Below are positions 1 through 10,422 of a stretch of 64,000 nucleotides of DNA, piece after piece. The stretch lies in NCBI GenBank assembly GCA_028023455.1, contig JAQFVV010013282.1, positions 64,001 to 128,000 on the forward strand, read 5' to 3'. A program made the position numbers and the translations under genes. Position 1 is the first letter of the stretch, and each line of letters opens with the position of its first letter. The notes beneath the pieces are model-generated. The model saw only the letters and a list, made by a program, of their open reading frames with translations, did not search any database and was not told the DNA's origin. The DNA comes from Epiperipatus broadwayi. Its lineage: Eukaryota > Onychophora > Udeonychophora > Euonychophora > Peripatidae.

Positions 1-141
1 AAATAGCTTTCATCCTTTTTTATTATTTGGGAAGTTCCTAAAGAAAAAAAGGTAGTACATGTAGACATGTTGTACACAAGCACTGCCCATAAGATTTAGA
101 ATACTACTTTAAATAAGTAAACAGCAGGGATTTTTTCCATA

Positions 142-265
142 TGTCAAATATGTTGACCAGGAAGTGAACCCAAACCAGCTGCTTAGAAGGCAGCAGCATT
201 AACTGGAAAGCAAACCCAGGCCAACTGCTTAGAAGGCAGCTATGCTAACCACTAGGCCACCAAAA
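142..265 (-). mobile_element. tRNA-derived SINE head, two partial copies in tandem
   Basis: Read on the minus strand, this holds the tRNA-like unit also found at 9300-9395, 20555-20625, 47191-47299 and 54592-54668: an A-box-like GGTGGCCTAGTGGTTAGCAT, an anticodon-arm-like GCTGCCTTCTAAGCAG, and a B-box-like GGGTTTGCTTTCC. The motif block occurs about 1.5 times (142-200 and 198-265), as if one copy landed beside another or was duplicated. The B box departs from GTTCRANYCC, so it is probably not transcribed. Confidence 0.55.
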
Positions 266-1130
266 TTGTATAGAATTTTTTTTATTAACTAAAATTTTTC
301 ATATTCAAAAAATTGATTTGAAAAATATCTTTAGAATCATATTTTCACAATTTCACTTTTGTTTCAGCGCTGCAAGAGCTGATGCATTTACTATATCAAA
401 GCTAGTTTACTTTTTTATGTGTATATATATTGCATTTAATGTCTATGAATGAATTTTCAATCATTTAACCATAGAAAAACTTTAAATTTAACAGATTTCA
501 AATACAGAAATCAATGATTGTGCAAATATGAAGCAGAATCAAAAACACAATATCAATGCATCTACCAAAGACCTACACAGCATAATTTACAGCCAAGAAG
601 AACTCAACAAAGAAATGAAAATATTTTATATTAAAATAAAGCAGAACTTAAAATGAAAAGATGATGATAAACTGTGAATTACATTACCTTATATACCAAA
701 AAATGGCAGACAAAATAAAAATGTACAATCTCAGCTTCCAAATAATTAAAAAAAAACTACAAAAAGAAAATTCACAAATAGTCTATAAGGATTAGTGCAG
801 TGACCCAGGATGAATGGCTGTATATTATGGAGAATCATGATCTAACATTACCACAAGAATTACACTGTACAAGTATCTATACAAATGCACAAATGAAAAC
901 TCAGAATATATACCTGTGTTCTTAAATTACAAAAAAAGAACACAGACATGTTTTAATTCACAAAATGTCAAACTAATGTGCTTAAAGTGTGATAACAGAA
1001 AGGAAAATATAGGAATCTTGGTACATCATAAATAATGACAAAGTTATAAGCAAAAGATATAATTAATTATTTAACACATTATATTTATTACTTTATACAT
1101 TTATATATTATATTTTACATGTTACATTTA
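266..1130. other. AT-rich stretch, nothing recognised
   Basis: No reading frame of note, no tRNA-like boxes and no copy of the repeat families found elsewhere in the window were seen here. Confidence 0.5.
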
Positions 1131-1149
1131 CTTTTTAATGAATCTAATA

Positions 1150-1345
1150 CATGTATCATCACCAAACATTATCAATCCACTGCAGGATGAAGATCTCTCC
1201 AGTCCATCTTCTCCAAGCTTTAACTTCTCTTTTCCACATCACTCCTGCATACTTTTTTTATTTCATTCATCAATCTCATATGTGATCTCTTTTTAGGTTT
1301 TTTACAATCTCATGCAATCCAGTTTAAGATTTCAATACATGTATA
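1150..1345 (-). pseudogene. RTE-type LINE, 3'-terminal coding fragment
   Basis: The minus-strand translation, with frame changes, gives the sequence typical of the end of an RTE-clade ORF2: MRLMNEIKK, then a SDVEKRS / WRRW-like stretch and an FILQW-like end. The same C-terminal block recurs at 19660-19990, 22085-22480, 35000-35230 and 41850-42130, so the copies define one RTE family by internal comparison. This copy is strongly 5'-truncated, as is usual for LINEs, and has lost its frame. It is not functional. Confidence 0.6.
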
Positions 1346-1585
1346 TCTTCATATATTTTTTAAAACCAATTTTATAAATACTAATCTCTTCTTTAACATT
1401 ATTTAAATATTTTTCTAAATTATTTTATTCATTTCGCTCTATATACATATTTATAACTTTTAATATTATTATTTTTTAAAAACATTTATTTTCACCACTT
1501 TAACTATTCTAATTTTATCCATGCATTACTTTTTTAATAAAATTTAAGAATAAAAATGCATAGACTTTCCAAGTAAACAAGTAAT

Positions 1586-2155
1586 TTGTCTAAATGCACT
1601 AAAACACAGGCAATGGTGAAGCTAAATACAATTTATAATAGTAATTGGTTGAGTGCTTTTGAGAAGTTTTATCTTCTCATAATCATAGCAAATGGATTTT
1701 GTTATCATGAAAGAAAATGTATGCAACAAATATTTAAATATATGCAAAGTGGATTAGAATGTCCACTTTTCGGAGAGAGAGAAATATGCTTCGTTCCAGT
1801 TTATGCATAGGTGTTGTTAGCTATAAACCATGCTTCTTTGATTTTACATTTAGAACCATATATTTGAATATTTTCTGCTTCCATTTCATGCATAGAATTA
1901 TATAACTCTAAACAAAGAATCAAAGAAGCATGGCTTATAGCTAACAACACCTACACCATAAACTGGAATGAAGTATGCTTCTCTCTCTCTTCAAAAAGTG
2001 GACTTTCTAATCCACTTTGCATACATTTAAATATTTGTCACATACATATTCCACCATGCTCACACAATTTATTTGCTATGATTAAGAGAAGATAAAACTT
2101 CTTGAAAGTGCTCAGACAATTAGCTTCACCATTGCCTGTATTTCAGTGCATATAG
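1586..2155. repeat. Fold-back inverted repeat, about 240-bp arms
   Basis: The left arm (about 1590-1850) and right arm (about 1918-2153) are imperfect reverse complements. Matching landmarks are GGCAATGGTGAAGCTAA, a run around CAAAGTGGATTAGAA, and AGCATGGTTTATAGCTAACA. They are separated by a loop of roughly 70 bases. A 74-codon frame lies in the left arm but is broken in the right arm and resembles no family I know, so I treat it as chance. It could be a fold-back transposon or an inverted duplication of a retroelement end. No target duplication was identified. Confidence 0.6.
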
Positions 2156-2413
2156 ACATTTTAATATAATTGTGTATTTTTACTTTTTAAAATTGTTTTT
2201 ATAATTTTATCATCTTTTTTTTTAAAATTTCAACCTTTTACTCTGTATGTTATCTTTCTCTATAATACTATTAGTCTTTTTATTTTTTAATCTATATATT
2301 TAAATTAATATTCATAAAATTAATGTTTTTAAGCTTAAATCTTTATTTAAACTTTGTCTAATATTTGTAATTATAATAGCTTCTTTAATTTGTTTTATTT
2401 CTTCTATTAATAT

Positions 2414-2760
2414 AATTAAAACAGCAGAAACTCGTCTAATATAGACACCACACAGTGCAAGCCATAGCAATCAATGGATGATAGAAGGTTTGTGTATCAA
2501 TATCCTTATCTAGTGCCTATTCATTCAATATCCCAGATTAGTTTATGGCTTGTGACCTTCATCGGTGAGGAGCTTTGGATCTGAGAGTACTGCACCTAGA
2601 TCTTTGGTTCTAATGCAACCCCCCAATTGCCATCTTCTATCTTTTTAGTTAACTATAAAACTAAAAGTCCAAAATGAAAAAAAACATTAATGTTTTCAAT
2701 CCAAGCTGATTTGCTATTTATACAGATTTAAACCCAGTACAATATGTATACATTTGTCTT
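2414..2760 (-). mobile_element. Family A ribozyme repeat, copy A1 (decayed HHR at 2526-2577)
   Basis: This is a full-length-looking copy of family A. It shares with other copies the block GCAAGCCATAGCAATCAATG, the block around CTAGTGCCTATTCATTCAAT, the hammerhead region, and the distal block GATCTTTGGTTCTAATGCAA. The HHR sense strand is minus. Its core is mutated: CUGAUGA reads CCGATGA and GAAAC reads TAAAC, so it should not cleave. The distal part (2630-2760) extends past the ribozyme and recurs at 3060-3180 and 49330-49450. Confidence 0.7.
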
Positions 2761-2814
2761 TGGTTTTTCAATGACCATCGTGAAAATCATCCTTTTGCTA
2801 GAATTTGTGTTAAA

Positions 2815-3125
2815 CCATTAAATCATCACACGATCACCACTTATGTTTACATGAGCTGTTACAACAATAGTCACTCCCCCCTTACAATATTGCACCCAAT
2901 TCAAGCTACAATAATTAATGAAATTCTAGAAGGTTTGTGCATTGAAATCCCTATTTAAGATCTATTCATCCAATATTCCTAGACCAATTTTTGGCTTGTG
3001 GCCTTTATTAGTGAGGATCCTTGGTTCTGACAGCACTGCATCTACATATTTTGATTTAATGCAAACCTCCAGCAGCCACCAAAATATATACATTTTTAAT
3101 TGGGTTCAGATCTGTACAAGTGAAT
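2815..3125 (-). mobile_element. Family A ribozyme repeat, copy A2 (decayed HHR at 2970-3024)
   Basis: It begins with the family end block (CACACGATCACCACTTATG followed by an AGCTGTTACAACAATAG-like motif), passes through AGAAGGTTTGTGCATTG and the hammerhead region, and ends near 3125. There the next copy starts in the opposite orientation. In HHR sense (minus), CUGAUGA has become CTAATAA and GAAAC has become AAAAA, so the ribozyme is dead. Together with copy A3 it forms an inverted pair joined at the distal ends. Confidence 0.65.
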
Positions 3126-3348
3126 GAGTCTAAATTAAAAACATTAGTGTTTTCATTTGGAACTTATAGCATTATAATTAACTAAAAAGGTAAAAGATGG
3201 CTACTAGAGAGTTGCATTAGATTCAAATATCCTAGTTGCAGTGCCTTCAGATCCTAGACTTCTCACTGATGAAAGCCACAAGCTAGAAACTAGTCTGGGA
3301 ATATTGGATGAAGAGGCCCTAGATAGAATTTTGATGCACAAACCATGG
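3126..3348 (+). mobile_element. Family A ribozyme repeat, copy A3
   Basis: Plus-sense copy carrying the distal block (around AAAACATTAGTGTTTTC and AAAGATGGCTACTAGAGAGT), then the ribozyme at 3253-3307, then the start of the downstream block, breaking off near 3348 (GCACAAACCATGG). It faces copy A2 on one side and is followed by minus-sense copy A4. Confidence 0.65.
3253..3307 (+). ncRNA. Type I hammerhead ribozyme, family A, intact core
   Basis: The conserved core is complete: CTGATGA at 3266-3272 and GAAAC at 3286-3290. Stem II is AGC/GCT closed by a CACAA loop. Stem III is the two pairs A-U and C-G capped by UA (AACTAGT). The predicted cleavage is after C3295 in GTC. Stem I pairs TTCTCA (3260-3265) with TGGGAA (3296-3301), followed by an internal loop. 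Compared with copy A6 (TCCTCA/TGGGGA) the fifth pair has changed from C-G to U-A, a compensatory change. Known HHR consensus is CUGANGA, stem II, GAAA, stem III, UH. An A.A mismatch at the base of stem II is non-standard. Confidence 0.75.
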
Positions 3349-3372
3349 CTTATAATTATTAGCATTACCACA

Positions 3373-3560
3373 GAGGCAAAACTTCCCATACAGTAGTACT
3401 ACCACTTAGTGCAAGCTAGAGTAATCAATGAATACAGAAAGGTTTGTACATAAAATCTCTATCGAGTACCTAAACCAATATTCCCAGACTAGTTTCTAGC
3501 TTATGGCTTTCATCAATGAAAAGCCTTAAATCTGAAAGCACTGTATGGACAGTTTTGCCT
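3373..3560 (-). mobile_element. Family A ribozyme repeat, copy A4 (HHR at 3475-3528 with one core change)
   Basis: Minus-sense copy with the family end GGCAAAACTTCCCATACAGT, the CTAGAGTAATCAATGAAT block and the hammerhead region. On the minus strand the core reads TTGATGA instead of CTGATGA. GAAAC, stem III (AACTAGT) and stem I (TTTTCA with TGGGAA) are retained. Loss of C3 should abolish or strongly reduce cleavage. From about 3546 a plus-sense end fragment of the same family follows (CAGTTTTGCCTTTGTGATAA, to about 3700). Confidence 0.65.
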
Positions 3561-3700
3561 TTGTGATAACAGCTTGTGTAAGCATATGGAATGATGATTA
3601 TGCACTTATTGGCATTATTATATGGAGAGACAGGCTACTTTTTTAACAGCTTGTTTAAGCATAATAAGTGGTGATCATGTATTGTTTTAATGAATTAATA
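3546..3700 (+). repeat. Family A 3'-end fragments
   Basis: Two overlapping remnants of the family A terminal region: one at CAGTTTTGCCTTTG...AACAGCTTG, one at TTTTTTAACAGCTTGTTTAAGC followed by GTGGTGATCATGTA. The same terminal sequence ends copies at 15690-15740, 46290-46350 and 60340-60400. Confidence 0.5.
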
Positions 3701-3973
3701 TAACTAATCCTTTTATTGCTATTTTATTCAAATTTATAATTTATATATATATATCATGAAAAACACTCAACACTTAAAGAATCCCAATATCAATAACAAT
3801 CAACAGTTTCAAACTGTTGTCAAGGCAACCTCATTTTAACAATAAAGGTGGAATATATATATAAAACAAAATAAATGTCCGCTTATATCAATAATACAAT
3901 AACGAAACTTAAATATATTCCAAACAACGGTAAACAATTTATAATACAATATAAATAAAAACTCAATAAAAAC

Positions 3974-4342
3974 TCATAAAGAAATATTTTCGATTATATT
4001 CATAATCATTTTCAACTCAACTTTCAAAATGGAATCATCTATTACCAATCGGAAACACGTGTCAATTTTAATATCCCACAATTCATTAATCCTAACATTT
4101 GCTGACTGTCTGTTTATTGTCATATTTTTATACCTACTAATAAAAACTGCCTCTTTAATTTTTCTTTTTTCATTCTCTCTCTCTTGGTCTAAAATTTTTA
4201 TTTTATTTATATCAAAATTAAACTTAAAATTACAATTTCTATCATGATCATAAAAAACAGATTCAGTATATAACTTGACTTCATTACTATTATCATTACA
4301 TATCTGTACATTTTTATGTAATGATAATAGTAATGAAGTCAA
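3974..4342 (-). pseudogene. Penelope-like element ORF, C-terminal GIY-YIG nuclease fragment (left arm)
   Basis: A 122-codon open frame; the first residues come from the spacer and the opposite arm. Its C-terminal half matches the end of the GIY-YIG endonuclease domain of PLEs: RKIKEAVFISRYKN, then INRQ, then ELWD, the usual basic-helix plus 'NRQ...WD' arrangement. The GIY and YIG motifs and the whole reverse transcriptase are missing, so it is a 5'-truncated relic despite the open frame. It is near-identical to the frame at 4275-4643; differences such as DQEREN against GQERDN show independent mutation since the arms formed. Confidence 0.65.
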
Positions 4343-4643
4343 GTTATATACTGAATCTGTTTTTTATGATCATGATAGAAATTGTAATTTTAAGTTTAAT
4401 TTTGATATAAATAAAATAAAAATTTTAGGCCAAGAGAGAGATAATAAAAAAAGAAAAATTAAAGAGGCAGTTTTTATTAGTAGGTATAAAAATACGATAA
4501 TAAACAGACAGTCAGCAAATGTTAGGATTAATGAATTGTGGGATATTAAAATCGACACGTGTTTCCGGTTGGTAATAGATGATTCCATTTTGAAAGTTGA
4601 GTTGAAAATGATTATGAATATAATCGAAAATATTTCTTCATGA
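4275..4643 (+). pseudogene. Penelope-like element ORF, C-terminal GIY-YIG nuclease fragment (right arm)
   Basis: Mirror copy of the frame at 3974-4342 on the other strand of the palindrome. It shows the same landmarks (KRKIKEAVFISRYKN, INRQSANVRINELWD) and the same missing N-terminal part. Both frames stayed open although truncated. That fits a recent origin of the palindrome or arm-to-arm gene conversion, but does not by itself show function. Confidence 0.65.
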
Positions 4644-5284
4644 GTTTTTATTGAGTTTTTATTTATATTGTATTATAAATTGTTTACCATTGTTTGGAAT
4701 ATATTTAAGTTTCATTATATATATATATAACAAGAAAAATAATAAATATAATGGTAATTAACTTTTTATTATTATTATTACAATAGTTGTTTTGAATTAA
4801 CGGACATTTTATTTGTGTATATACATAATTTTAATATAATTAGTGATTAATGCATTTATAAGCTATATTTATGCAATCAAGACTGATTTGGGGTTAAACA
4901 CTCAAAAAAATTGTTTTCAGGTAGCCAAGAGTTCTAAGATAATGTAATTTCCCCCCAGATAGCTGATCTATAATCAGCTTAACTATTCAATCATTAATTA
5001 AAAAATGCATATCTGGATATTTTTAATGGAGATTAAATGTTTCAGGTTGATCTGGATTGGTTAACAGAATGATATTCAGGAATTATAAAATAACAATTTA
5101 GTTTCATTATATTGCAGCCTTTGTCATTAGTAAGACAAGTATCATACTCTTATAGGTGTTAGGTCACGGTTTATATTTTATTTTAAATTAATAACTGTTT
5201 GATGTAATTTTGCCATTAATATTATGTATTAGCAACAAATATATTTGAAGTCTTTTCTACACATTCATATTCTTTCAAGTGCAG

Positions 5285-5450
5285 TTATCTTCATTCTGCA
5301 CTAGCACCATCTAATGTAAGCTTGAGTAATCAATGTACATCATATTGTGTGTAACTATAAAATTTGCATCTTCAGATTAGTTTCTGCCTTTTGTTTTCAT
5401 CAGCTAAAAACTTTTAAGGTAAGATCTAGTGCCCTTATGCATTTGACATT
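5285..5450 (-). mobile_element. Family A ribozyme repeat, old copy A8
   Basis: Diverged copy with GCACCATCTAATGTAAGC, GAGTAATCAATG and the hammerhead block. On the minus strand (5365-5419) it still reads CTGATGA and GAAAC with AACTAAT for stem III. Stem II (AAACAAAAGGCA) and the first pairs of stem I have lost complementarity, so it is an HHR relic. Confidence 0.5.
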
Positions 5451-5454
5451 CATT

Positions 5455-6710
5455 TCTTTATGTGATATCCTAAAATTAAAAAATCTCAGGTTTTAAACCC
5501 AGAACAACTTGTTCACTTATATAAATTTAAATTCTATATATTTAGATATCTCTGTTTTGTGACAAATTTTATATCCTTTCTACTCTTTTGTTAGGAAAGT
5601 AAATACTTACAACTATATTACTTGATTTATATGCTTATTTATGTGCTTTTAAGATAGATTGTCTTTCTTCAATTTTAGAGACATCTATTATTCCAGCTTT
5701 GAAACCTAATATTTTCTGCCAAGGCCAAAATTTAAATATCAATTTGAAGATGAAAATGTTATAGCACTATATCATTGATATCCCTTGATACTTAAGTTTT
5801 CAGACTAAACTCCAGATTAGGATGAAGATTAGTGCTCTTGAAAGAATATAAGGGTGCAAATGAGAAAGTAATGTGATATTGTTGATGGTGTTAGTCTTCT
5901 TAGACCAAGGTAATTGACCTGGTGTCAGATTTTTATAACTATACAAGTTAAGGATTTGAAATCTTAGATTCACCTTGTATGGTACAAAGGATAAAAAGTG
6001 ATTTTTTGATGCCCAAGTGTATTCATTCTAAAACTGAATCTTAGTCTTGGGTGACAAAAGCCCAATGTGGAGAAAGCAGTAATACACACAATTGATTATT
6101 TATAAATTCATTAATATAACTCTAGAAAATGTGGCTTGTAAAGGATTCTTATAGTAGGCACATTTGAAGATTATTACTTCATAAACATTATATATTCTCA
6201 GCATTATATATTTAGAAGCCATTGTTTATTTACATGATTGTTGAAATTAATGTTTATATTTTTAATTATATGTTGGGCTATTTACATTATTTAGTTAAAA
6301 CAATATTGTTGTAAAAATTCAAACTTTATCAAACATAATCGATTATGTTTGGTACAGCATTATTTCTACCCTAATTCACCATAGTATTTATGTAACATCT
6401 GTCAAATCTGATATATTCTAATGATCATCCTATTGTAAATATCATGTCTCTCTATAGGTTCCCCATCCCCTAAAATCACATAGCCTACTATATGTATAAT
6501 GATTAAACCTAAGACAATATACTTTAATAAAAAATTTAAAAAATCAAACTTTATGTTTTTTATAAGTTTCCAAATACAATCAATTGTTAGTCTCAAGTTA
6601 ATATAAATTGCAGCATTTTGTGTGATATAACCTTTGTCTTAAAAGGAATAAATAAAGAAGATTGTAAAGATTCTCATAGATAAGACATAAAATTTCTATT
6701 GGGGGTTGTT
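5455..6710. other. AT-rich stretch, nothing recognised
   Basis: No repeat family of the window and no convincing reading frame was seen. Confidence 0.4.
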
Positions 6711-6717
6711 TTTGAAA

Positions 6718-6950
6718 GAATAGCTTAGTTGGTCAGAGCATCGCCATAAATTCCACATTTTGAATTGAAAAGTTATTTGTTCAGTTCCCTTAGATGCAAT
6801 GTGATGCACCAGGATTTATCCTTTCTCAAAGTCGGGAATCTCTTTGCCACTATACCCAGAAAAAGCTATTGGCCACTTAAACTGCCATTAATCAAAACAG
6901 TGATACCTAAGAGGGGAAAAAGTACTATTCAAATCATTGTTCTGTAGAAA
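6718..6950 (+). mobile_element. Second tRNA-derived SINE type (A box and B box)
   Basis: TAGCTTAGTTGG at 6721-6732 is a good tRNA A box, with GTCAGAGCATC following as in a D arm. GTTCAGTTCC at 6779-6788 is a B box with one mismatch at tRNA-like spacing. The downstream body (6790-6950) is more GC-rich than the surroundings. Only one copy was seen in the window, so the boundaries are uncertain. Confidence 0.45.
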
Positions 6951-7865
6951 ACATTGTGTTGTCTATTAACCTGCACATTATTACTAATAAATGAATGTAC
7001 TTTGAAAGGTATAAATGAACATTGAGTTTTTCTAAAACTATTACAAATTTCAGATAGATGATAAAAATAGTTCAACATGTAGCTAAAAATGAAATACCAT
7101 CTACTTTAAAAACATAATATTTCTATATTACTGTTTTTATAAAATATAAAATATATTACTGTTTTATTATACATTTTTGAGTTGCTGTTTTCACCAGTAC
7201 AATGTAATACTGCAAAGCAATTTTTTTTTCAGTTTTACTTCCTCTTCTTTGTTTGACTGGAGGATTCATTTGTGCTTTAATATTTCAAAATTGGTAAGTT
7301 GTCCATACCAATTATAAAATAAATATGAAATGAACAGACACTCATATGAACAATTAAACTCCAAAAAAAAAAAAAGAAAATAAAGGAAAGGAGGAGAAAG
7401 AGACAGAAAAACTCTTCTAGAAATGAGTTTTGTGATGACCACATAAACCACTCTATGAACCACAAATACATCCAATGTAGAAAATGTTGGTCCATTGTCC
7501 TATTTACTTGATATTTTTTAATGTCTTTGAATTTTTTCATCAAAAACTTTCTCTTTGAAATACTTCAATGCAAACCATGTCTAATTGTTGTTATCCAATG
7601 TATTGCATTCTCTGCCATATCTTCCCAATAGAAACAATTGTCATTGCACTTCTTTAGAAGGTCTTTAAGATAATCCTAATAATGCAGCTGAGGTCTACTT
7701 CTCCCTCCTACCAAAAACCCTTTTTATGTTTATCATAAAACACCTTTTTAAAAAGTCTTGCATCATTTATTTGCTTTATGTGTCCAAATCAATAAAGGTG
7801 TGATTTTACAATAATAAACTCTATAGTGTATCATCTTAGATATCCATAGTATACTATGTAAATCA

Positions 7866-8066
7866 ATGCTTACCTTGCAAAACATTTTGTACCAGTGTAT
7901 CCAGAATGGTCTTTGCATGGCTCAGCTGTGTGTTGAGGGTTTGTTGTCCTGTGGACTTGGGCCTTGGACCTCATTGCCTGTTGTGGTGGTTGGTGCAATG
8001 CTGAACTTGCCCACCTATTGTCTTCACTTTGGGGCCCTGGGGGTTGAATCATTGGGCTATGGATAA
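7866..8066. other. GC-rich island of about 200 bp, unclassified
   Basis: A short block rich in GG/CC (TGTCCTGTGGACTTGGGCC, GGGGCCCTGGGGGTTG) stands out from the AT-rich flanks. Frames of 60 and 66 codons are open on both strands, which is typical of chance in GC-richer sequence. It may be the body of an unrecognised SINE or a decayed exon; I cannot assign it. Confidence 0.3.
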
Positions 8067-8631
8067 CTTCTTGGTGGATAGACCATGTAAACCTATGTAC
8101 AGATACACAATGGGCAAAATTATAGTAATTCTTTTGAGGACGTAATTGTTGTCTGCAGTGTGTCCTTTTGTAAACAAAATGAATAATTGTTTAGGTTTTC
8201 CTTTTGCCTATACATTGAATGCTTTGTAACCACATTGGGTAAGTGGACCTGAAAAACTTTTATGTAATCTTTAGTAATAAAGGTTGCTTTGAAAGATAAA
8301 CTCTATAGTGTCACATCTAGAAAGTTGAAGAACATATTAATTAGATTTATAATCTTGCTATTGTGTTTTTAAAATTTTAGAGTATTCTTATATGAAACTT
8401 TTCTAATGCCTTTATATTGTGCAAATACGAAGTCCATGTTTCATTTCCTTACAATAAATTAGGTAAAATAACAGCTCTCTATATAACTAACTTAATGCAG
8501 TAATTATTAACCTGTATTGAAATATTAGGTTAAAAGCAGCAGTAGCACATTGAAATTTATATTGGACCTCAACATCTGAGTCCACCTTTCTAATTATAAA
8601 AATTTTAAGGCATTTAAATTGCTTTACATTC

Positions 8632-8787
8632 TTAATTTAACACACTGTACAGGCTTATACACACCTGCACATATATAATGTAATATATAAAGGATTCGAA
8701 CTCAGATTTTTAAATGACCCTCAATTCTCCATGCCATCTCATACTGCTGCCCCACCTGATCACACACATGTTGAAAAGATAAATAAA
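8632..8787 (-). mobile_element. Family B SINE copy, truncated before the ribozyme
   Basis: It carries the family B end (ACTGTACAGGCTTATACAC), a perfect Pol III B box on the minus strand (GTTCGAATCC, 8692-8701) and the tRNA-like region (CACACATGTTGAAAAGATAA on plus). The copy stops at about 8787, just where the hammerhead block starts in other copies. Confidence 0.6.
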
Positions 8788-8789
8788 TT

Positions 8790-9080
8790 AAGCAGACGGT
8801 CATCCAAGCTATAAGTTGCTTAGGATTTTTCTTTCATCACTGACTGATAAAGATCTTGGAGTTTTTTGAACATTAATTATTAAACCAAAGTCTTTATATA
8901 TTGCATTAAAGACATTCTGGAAATCATATTTTAAACTGGCAAAAATAATAAATCATCAGTATACAGTAATCCAAAATATTTCAAAGACCATTGCCATTAA
9001 ATTGGAAACAATGTTGAGGCAGGTACATATCCTTTTTTAACATCAGTTTTCATTTCAAATGCTTCAGATTTCCCGTCTGT
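8790..9080 (-). pseudogene. LINE reverse transcriptase scrap (YxDD region)
   Basis: The minus-strand translation with frame changes contains GLLYTDDLLFL, matching the catalytic YxDD motif and its hydrophobic context (usual form YADD), then a stretch reading ...YKDFGLIINVQKT like the conserved segment after YADD in non-LTR reverse transcriptases. It belongs to a LINE clade other than the RTE family here, in which this motif reads FADD. It is broken, with no intact frame. Confidence 0.45.
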
Positions 9081-9299
9081 AGTAATAACACTTCCTCTCA
9101 TTCTATAATGTAGAAGCTGTATAATAGGAATAAAATTTATTTATTTAAACAGATTAAGGTTTTAAGATCTGTAGAAAATGTTTTAATTCTATAATGATCG
9201 CCTATTCTTAATTATTTCTGTGCCGAATACACCTTCAATATTTTTATATCATAGTTATAACATTTGTCCGCATGTTTAGATTTATGGACAAGATTTTTT

Positions 9300-9395
9300 T
9301 TTCTCATGTGTCATAGCATCAGCCGGGAAGCGAACCCACTAACCCGGGACAACTGCTTGTAAGGCTGCTGTATTAACCACTTGACCACCAACGAA
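9300..9395 (-). mobile_element. tRNA-derived SINE copy
   Basis: Minus-strand unit GTTGGTGGTCAAGTGGTTAA, a CAGCCTTACAAGCAG-like anticodon arm, and B-box-like GTGGGTTCGCTTCCC, ending in GCTATGACAC. Identical landmarks occur in the other four copies. Possible short target duplications (AGATTTAT or AAGATTT) flank it but are ambiguous. Confidence 0.55.
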
Positions 9396-9399
9396 GATT

Positions 9400-10415
9400 T
9401 ATACTTTATTATTTTGTAGAAAAACATGGAAGTAGGTCACAAATAAATAGAGTAATTGGGTGGTTTTAGTCACATGATGATTAATTTTAAATTGATTTAA
9501 GTGTAACTGTTAATTACCATATTGTTTTTACTATTTTATTTTTTTAAAATGTTAAGTAGTTAAAAACTAAAATAATATATAATTCTTGTTGAAAAGAATA
9601 GTATAATGATAAAAGGAAGTGATTTATCATTTAAATTTATCATCATAAACGCAAAGCAGACTTTTTTTCTCTCTATGTGACTATGTTATGAAAGCATCAA
9701 ATCAAATTAACTCTTGAGTACTAAAATCTAATTTTAAAAGATGACATTAACTTTTCAAATATGTTTCATCTTTATATGCTTAATTGACAGCTACTAAATA
9801 CTCCTCCTTTTTTCTTGACCACAAGCTAATGTCTGACTATTGTTTTGATCTCTCCACAGTAGATATAGTGTGTTCTGAGCAAGATTCCGATCCCTTTAAT
9901 AATATTTAAATCCGACATTATTTATGGAATGAAATTCCCTATCCATTTCACTCTGCTATGATTATGATATCTGGTTGTATCGAAAGTACTTAATATTAAT
10001 AAATCTTTCAGTTCATAATTTTAACCGTTGGGCCATTAAATGTTGTAACTTTTACTTTTCATTACTTAGTTTTTATTTAGAAATTTACAATTATAGAATT
10101 AAAATTTATCCCAATGTTCTCCTTTTTAAATGTAAACAATATCATCATCAAACATAAAAGGAATTAATAACTTATGTTTTAAAAATAGATTTATCAGTTG
10201 TACATTTCATTTTTAATTTCATTTCTATTTATTTAGAGTGCATTTTCATTGAAAAATACAAAACGGCAAACAGTTAATTTTTAAAATGTGGCAGTTTAGA
10301 AATATAAATTTAAAGTCTTATTCAACAGATAATTAAGAAATATATTGATAATGTAATACATACTAAAAATAAATTAGAATATTGATAATATGTTATCTCA
10401 ATTTTTTTGTACACA
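9400..10415. other. AT-rich stretch, nothing recognised
   Basis: No repeat family of the window is apparent; small frames look random. Confidence 0.4.
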
Positions 10416-10422
10416 AATCATT

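Larger units (their letters stand above)
3890..4725. mobile_element. Penelope-like element fold-back (palindrome, about 400-bp arms)
   Basis: Arms at about 3897-4299 and 4318-4720 are near-identical reverse complements around a spacer of about 18 bases. Both encode the same end of a PLE protein reading outward from the centre. Truncated, inverted PLE copies sharing terminal repeats are a known outcome of Penelope retrotransposition. The left arm is preceded by ATAAATGTCCGC and the right arm is followed near 4800 by GGACATTTTATTTG, so the element, or its inverted flanking repeat, may extend beyond the arms. Confidence 0.7.

Noticed and set aside
4029-4588. 72-codon frames antisense to the PLE arms (4029-4247, 4370-4588)
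   Set aside because: They are antisense shadows of the GIY-YIG fragment frames.
7266-7543. Overlapping 69- and 88-codon minus frames
   Set aside because: They are kept open by a poly-A/T tract; no recognisable motif.
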